Positions 59,433-64,000 of a stretch of 64,000 bases of DNA are shown here, piece by piece. The notes beneath the pieces were generated by a model. It had not been told where the DNA came from. It did not search any database and saw nothing but the letters and a program-made list of their open reading frames with translations. The translations under genes and the position numbers were made by a program. The first letter of the stretch is position 1. Each line of letters begins with the position of its first letter. This stretch comes from Mermis nigrescens (lineage: Eukaryota > Nematoda > Enoplea > Mermithida > Mermithidae), in the NCBI GenBank assembly GCA_036768485.1, contig JAVLUZ010000154.1, positions 21,567,896 to 21,631,895 on the forward strand. The letters are read 5' to 3'.

Positions 59433-59666
59433 ATAGTCTGTTTCATTTAACTTTGCGGTTTTCTTTGATATTTTTCAACAATTAGGCTGCAAAAGCGGTT
59501 TAAACTTTTGATGCAGTAATCCGGCTTAACACCGGCGTGCGTCTCCAAGTGACTCGACATACTGTAGAGCCTACTGCCCACAAAATATTAATTGTATTAG
59601 TTGTAAAACAGTTTTGCAGTCACTTTAAATTTTTCAAAAACCTCAGTTAAATGTAACTGACTATAG
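59433..59666. mobile_element. TAGTCTGTTTC-type MITE, variant core
   Basis: TAGTCTGTTTCATTTAACTTTG at the left and AGTTAAATGTAACTGACTA at the right are inverted; the core differs from the other copies. Confidence 0.65.
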
Positions 59667-60260
59667 ACACTCAGACATTCTGCAGAAAGAGTACGAGTGG
59701 ATGACTTGAAGTGGACATTTACTGCATGCGAAAATCAGTTGTGGTCAAAAACCTAATCCTTAAATTTGGTCGGTTCTAAGCGCATAACAAGAGTTCTGTA
59801 AGCCAGAGCAGACTCGCTGACCTGCTCCCTGATTTGGTTACTGTTGTATGTAGTTGAGCTAGGTAGCATATTTAAAGCAAACGAATTATTCCAGTTCAAA
59901 TGTTCTAATTTAATCGTACGTAACAACATAAAAAATATGCAGAATATTAATATATAACAATAGGCACTTGTCGATTACAGCAAAGTATGGCGGAAGTTGC
60001 CTCAAATGATACATATAAAAAATCAAATTCGAATCGGCTGGTTGTCATTGACATTTGACATTGACAGGTAGGTTCTAACATTATACATTCAAAACTGCAA
60101 ATGAGAAAATTAAGCACTAAAAATGCAATCAAGGGACGAATCGTATAGGTACGTACATACGGATAAAAAATTGAAACAAAATACAAGTGGCATGTTGCAA
60201 CGCAACCACTTAAAATTGCATATAAAGCCAGATGATTATTACAAATTAAAACTAGAAGTA
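59667..60260. other. No recognisable gene
   Basis: AT-rich; the 79-codon minus frame at 59947-60186 has a hydrophobic stretch but no motif. Confidence 0.4.
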
Positions 60261-60264
60261 CACA

Positions 60265-60790
60265 TCAACACACATGATCTGGGGGTGGGGTAGGGGAACG
60301 CATGAGCGTGGGGGCTTGGGAGGGTTAAGACTTCTCCTTGAATCCGCTAAACCCCCAAAAACGATAGACTCTAAGAATTGAATTCTTGGATTGTTTTTTA
60401 TGATTTTTGTCGGTTTTACACCACCCGGACCCCCAGAATTCAGCTGCTGCCAATGTATAGTTGGGGTCCCAGCCACGAAGCTAGTTTTTCACCCTTTCCC
60501 CGCAAAAAATGTTTCACCACCTCCCGCGGAAATTCTGATATTTCAAAAAATTGTCAGGAATTTTTAAGCGTTTTAGCCATCTTTCAGTTCAAATTATTAT
60601 CGATGTTTTCTCGCCAAACAGCAACTTTCGACTATACTTATATTTTGTTCAATTGTTTCTTGAAAATTCTATCATTTAGAAAGAAAATGCATCAGTCAGA
60701 AACACCAAAAATGACATTTTTTCACGCATACTCATCGATTTTCGAGTCCAAAAAAGACACTCTAGAAAAACATTCTGATTTCATTAACAG
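60265..60790. repeat. GGGCAGC/CCCCAGAATT repeat followed by a GCGC-hairpin family piece
   Basis: 60265-60480 has CCCCCAGAATTCAGCTGCTGCC and an inverted C-rich partner. 60480-60790 has GCGTTTTAGCCATCTTTCAG, ACTATACTTATATTTTGTTCAATTG and CATACTCATCGATTTTCGAGTCCAAAAAAG, the layout of the hairpin family with the hairpin itself lost. Confidence 0.6.
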
Positions 60791-61009
60791 GATTCCCACG
60801 TTGTGCACGTATACGTGTGGGTCTCTAGAACTATAGGCGCAAAAATCATATGGAAAAAATGGAAGAAATTTACCCAAAAATCGAATAATGATTAAAATTT
60901 ATTCCACAATTACAGATCATCTCATGACAGTAAATCAACAAAATTTCTGTTCTACTTTGACCTTTGAGATAATTGCGGCTAGAAATTCTAGGTTTCCGAA
61001 TCCCCCAGC

Positions 61010-61260
61010 GACCCTCAGACGAGCATAGGTGGGCAACACCGAAATTCTGGAGGGTGTAAGATTTTCGAAAGGTCAAAAATGGCCTAAAAAATTGTGGTAT
61101 GGCGAAAAAACATAATTTTTCAACGTTTCTCATGGAGCACTATTCATTGGCATCAAAAAATTGCGAAAAAATTTCAGAAATTGAATTCTGGGAGGGGGTA
61201 TTTTGGTTTCCGGGGGAGGTGCACACCCCCGATATCCCACACGCCTAAGTGTGCATCCGT
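61010..61260 (+). mobile_element. GTGGGCAGCA family short element
   Basis: CATAGGTGGGCAACACCGAAATTCTGG, ATTGTGGTATGGCGAAAAAACAT and TTCAACGTTTCTCATGGAGCACTATTCATTGGCATC, ending GTGCACACCCCC...ACGCCTAAGTGTG. Confidence 0.72.
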
Positions 61261-62187
61261 GTTCACTTGAATGCAAGAGCATAATAAGCACAAATGCACA
61301 TTGAATAGGGGTGAGGGGGCATTAGTCTCTGAAGAGTCAGACAGGTAGGTAGGTGCTGTTTGGCGATTTTGAGCAGACGGAACATTTTTTGCATACTTTT
61401 GAGGACAAAAGCACTATCTATTAATGTCAAAAAATTTTCGGCGATCGTTTTCATAATTCTACGCGCTCTTTACTCAAAAAGCGCTCGTAAAATTGAGTCA
61501 AAATGGTCTAATAAAATTAAAATTTCATGCCAAATTGATCGATTTATTTATCTTTAGTGTTAAAAGCGATATGAACCAGCCAAAATCGACCAAAAATGCA
61601 GACTTATCACGCAAAAGCGTTTAATATGTGCTATTTTGACCATTTTCGTCATTTGACTAAATAAAAAGCGTGAAAACTAAGTTTACTCGTCTGGATTTCT
61701 GAAATTTTACCCTCCTGCAGACCCAGACCTTGAGCATAGCCGTCAAGGAGTCAAGTCCGCGCATTCGAGGGTTTTTTCTCCGAAACGCGTCCACCGTGCG
61801 AAAAATCAAGACGACGTCTAACGAAACAAACAAATAAATAAAACTATAACAATAAAAACGATATTTTGAAGAAATGCAGAAAGATATGTCATATTATGCG
61901 TAAATACAATTAAGATACACGGCATTGAGGGCAAGTCCAGGATAAGAATCATACATGTAACGGCTCGAAGTTCGGGGAAGGAGCTTTACGGCCATCTTTA
62001 AGGAGGAGGTACTTGAATGACCTCCAATTTTGGGTCAAAAATGGCAAAAAAGCACCTAAAAATGGCGAAAGAAGCAAATTTCCGCCGAAAATCCAATAGG
62101 GGGTTCAAATTATTTGACTTTGGACGGGGATACCAATCCCTATGTTACATGTCTGATAAGAATAAACGTCGAGCCAAGATCAGAGTT

Positions 62188-62475
62188 TTAAACAAACGAA
62201 GAAAATGCGCAAATCGGTTGCACTGGACTCATTGCATCCTGATTTTGCCTTTCCACGTTCATCGTTGCCGTTGGATTAATTGAATGGAAAAAAGAAGGCG
62301 GAGCGTCGACGTGATTGGCCGCCGATGAATCGCTGCTCGAACACGATTCGTCCAAATGTTGCGACGCAGCCGATTTGACGGCTTTGCGCCAGGTCTCGCG
62401 ATGATAGGCCAAATCGTTTGACGTTTGATAATGCTGCACTATGCTACTGATTTCTGGCTCGTTGTAGACGTATTT
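62188..62475 (-). CDS. Terminal exon of an unrecognised protein-coding gene
   Basis: ACCGTCAG acceptor precedes 96 codons starting KYVYNEPEISSIVQHYQTSN and ending PIQPICAFSSFV-like text (read PVQPICAFSSFV) and TAA. The composition (GC-rich third positions, Ser/Ala/Asp-rich, a run of Ser codons near residue 48) is clearly unlike the surrounding AT-rich repeats, and the frame starts exactly at the acceptor in phase 0. No known domain is recognised; it is hydrophilic, lacks a membrane segment and could be a disordered cytoplasmic tail. The upstream exons of this minus-strand gene must lie beyond 62475; none is visible before the window edge. An AATAAA on the minus strand occurs near 61546. Confidence 0.65.
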   Translation of the reverse strand, partial: KYVYNEPEISSIVQHYQTSNDLAYHRETWRKAVKSAASQHLDESCSSSDSSAANHVDAPPSFFHSINPTATMNVERQNQDAMSPVQPICAFSSFV

Positions 62476-62514
62476 CTGACGGTAAATAATTACATTCCAT
62501 AGTAATTTGTTTCA

Positions 62515-62690
62515 GGCACTTATCTCTGGGAAAAATGGGGGAGGGGGTTCGGACCCCCCAAAATTCAGAAAAAACGGAAAGATAGGACTTCTTAAACGTT
62601 ATTTTGTGCTATTTTTGGCCTTTTAGTCCCCCCTAAAATTGGTGTATGTCCCCCCAAAATAGGACGGCCAGCTACGTGCTTGATTTGTTT
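62515..62690 (-). mobile_element. Short element ending GGACCCCCC, copy 2 (inverted to 22725)
   Basis: CAGGCACTTATCTCTGG at one end and GGACGGCCAGCTACGTGCTTGATTTG at the other; the interior matches 22725-22895 in reverse. Confidence 0.7.
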
Positions 62691-63044
62691 TTCAATAAAG
62701 CTAAATAAATAAGCGAGGAAAATATGCATTTTAGATGCTCGGCTTAGATAGACTTTTTCACTTTATTTATTGAACTCTCAGTCAGTACTTTGATCGCCTG
62801 ATCGCGTCAAGGATAGAAATTAGAAGACGTTTGTGCCAAAAATCATTCGAACGTTATAATCATTCTCTGACAAAAGAAATGCAAATTTTTTTACAAAATG
62901 ACATTTTCCAGCTTTTATTTAGGAAAAGCAAGAAAATGTTGGGGCGTTATTAGCCTTGGTCTTACACGAAATAGAGCGCACTGTCCCCATGCACGAGTTC
63001 GAGTACTAAAAATCAATAAATTTCCTTCGCGATTATGTTCAAGG

Positions 63045-63455
63045 CAGTCTTTTTTTGTACAAAGTCCGTTTGCACATGTACAAAGATGGTCCACAAAAGT
63101 TTTTGTACATTTTGTACACCCAAATTTTTGGGTACTATAATATGGTACACTAGCGATTTTAGTGTGGTAAAAACATAGTTGTTCGACTTTTGGTAGTGTA
63201 TTTTAGCTAATTTCTAGGTCTCTAAGGGCAAAAATCACTAAAAATCGTTTTATAACGGCGCGAAGCGCCGAAAAATTTGACAGTTTTCCTTTTGAAATAT
63301 AATTTCTGCCATTGCGAAGCGCCGAAAATTTTTGCGAATTTTATATCTTTTTTTGAAATTTTCGTCTTCGCAAAAATCTTTGTACATAAACAAAGACGGT
63401 CCTGAAAAGTTTTTGTACATCGGGAAAAATCTTTGCCGAATACAAAAAAACCATG
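63045..63455 (+). mobile_element. Short element with TTTTTTTGTACA ends, copy 2
   Basis: CAGTCTTTTTTTGTACAAAGTCC to GAATACAAAAAAACCATGG, same orientation and order as 20355-20795, including two hairpins (GGCGCGAAGCGCC and GCGAAGCGCC). Confidence 0.78.
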
Positions 63456-63544
63456 GTTCGAGGGGAAATGTATAGGAACTACTTCGATCATAGGGACGTT
63501 CGAAAATTATTAAACTACACAAATTCGTTCTTTATCTCGCAATC

Positions 63545-63880
63545 ATACATGATCTATGGGGAGGGGTTTAGAGGGTTTCAATCCCTCTCCAAAAAAGTTT
63601 TCAACCCCATAAAGTTCCCGATTTTCCTAAGGTTTACAAAAAACTGTAGGAAAGGTGCTGTTTGAAGTGTTTCTAGCTATCTATTTGCTCAAAAGTGTCA
63701 AATTTTCGGCGCTGCGCGCCAAATGCTAATTTTTTGAATATATTTTGCTTAACTCATTCGATGTTTTTTTCGATTTAGCTCTGAAATTTTCCAATTTTTT
63801 TGACGCGTATCCATCCACCATTTTTGAGCCCAAAAAGGCATTTCAAACTTTCATCCCCTCAGGATTCCCACGCTGTGCAT
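63545..63880 (+). repeat. GCGC-hairpin repeat family copy
   Basis: GGGGAGGGGTTTAGAGGGTTTCAA, TTTCTAGCTATCTATTTGCTCAAAAGTGTCAAATTTTCGGCGCTGCGCGCC and GACGCGTATCCATC...TTTTTGAGCCCAAAAAGGCA match the intronic copies at 35160 and 38460. Confidence 0.72.
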
Positions 63881-63944
63881 GTATGCTCGCAATCTATATC
63901 ATTTACTGATCCTATTTCCTAACTTTCTATACTGCGCTCCACAC

Positions 63945-64000
63945 AAGCACGTATCTCTGGGGGATGGGAGGGGTTCGGACCCCCAAAATTGAAAAAAAAT
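63945..64000 (-). mobile_element. Partial GGACCCCC-type element at the window edge
   Basis: CACGTATCTCTGGGGGATGGGAGGGGTTCGGACCCCC matches the start of 62515-62690; the rest is outside. Confidence 0.6.

Noticed and set aside
60378..60836. 152-codon plus-strand frame
   Set aside because: It spans the junction of two repeat families and reads through known non-coding repeat text.
63222..63522. Minus-strand frames of about 90 codons
   Set aside because: Within the TTTTTTTGTACA-ended element; the matching copy at 20355 does not keep the frame.

Overview
This is a eukaryotic, very AT-rich, repeat-dominated window, most likely from an insect (possibly a hemipteran; the sequence alone does not fix the species). 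Coding exons are small, bounded by GT/AG splice sites and scattered between old, nested transposable elements. A 100-base run of N at 21488-21587 is an assembly gap. I see no bacterial-style operons, CRISPR arrays or rRNA genes.

Layout. 1-32 kb is essentially all mobile DNA. Two arms of one large repeat lie in inverted orientation (293-3182 and 29233-32003). The left arm adjoins a degenerate open frame resembling the N-terminal region of Polinton/Maverick protein-primed DNA polymerase B. Both arms abut a TA-flanked inverted-repeat element (3183-3940; 27203-29232), and the second copy is split by a solo LTR with a 4-base target duplication. Between the arms are an RTE-type LINE remnant (4918-5940), a complete but decayed LTR retrotransposon (9093-16824, minus strand) with gag and protease but no recognisable reverse transcriptase or integrase, a hAT remnant, further solo LTRs, and a 1.2-kb element whose ends are tandem arrays of a 17-20 base unit (25072-26273).

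33.0-43.0 kb, minus strand: a seven-exon ZIP (SLC39, LIV-1 subfamily) metal transporter gene. All splice phases agree, and the HNF-DG and [10 protein letters not shown] metal-site motifs are intact. 47.2-52.3 kb, plus strand: two phase-compatible exons of a zona pellucida (ZP) domain protein, covering the ZP-C half, with a hAT transposon in the intron between them. The two genes are divergently oriented. 62188-62475, minus strand, is a probable terminal exon of an unrecognised gene whose other exons lie beyond the right edge; 51355-51456 is a weaker candidate of the same kind.

The remaining sequence (introns and 53-64 kb) is filled by short repeat families: elements carrying a GGCGCTTCGCGCC-type hairpin, elements with GTGGGCAGCA / CCCCAGAATT ends, TA-flanked TAGTCTGTTTC MITEs, and a 3.2-kb element with roughly 850-base inverted arms (55385-58575). 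All identifications rest on reading motifs and repeats by eye; no database search was possible.
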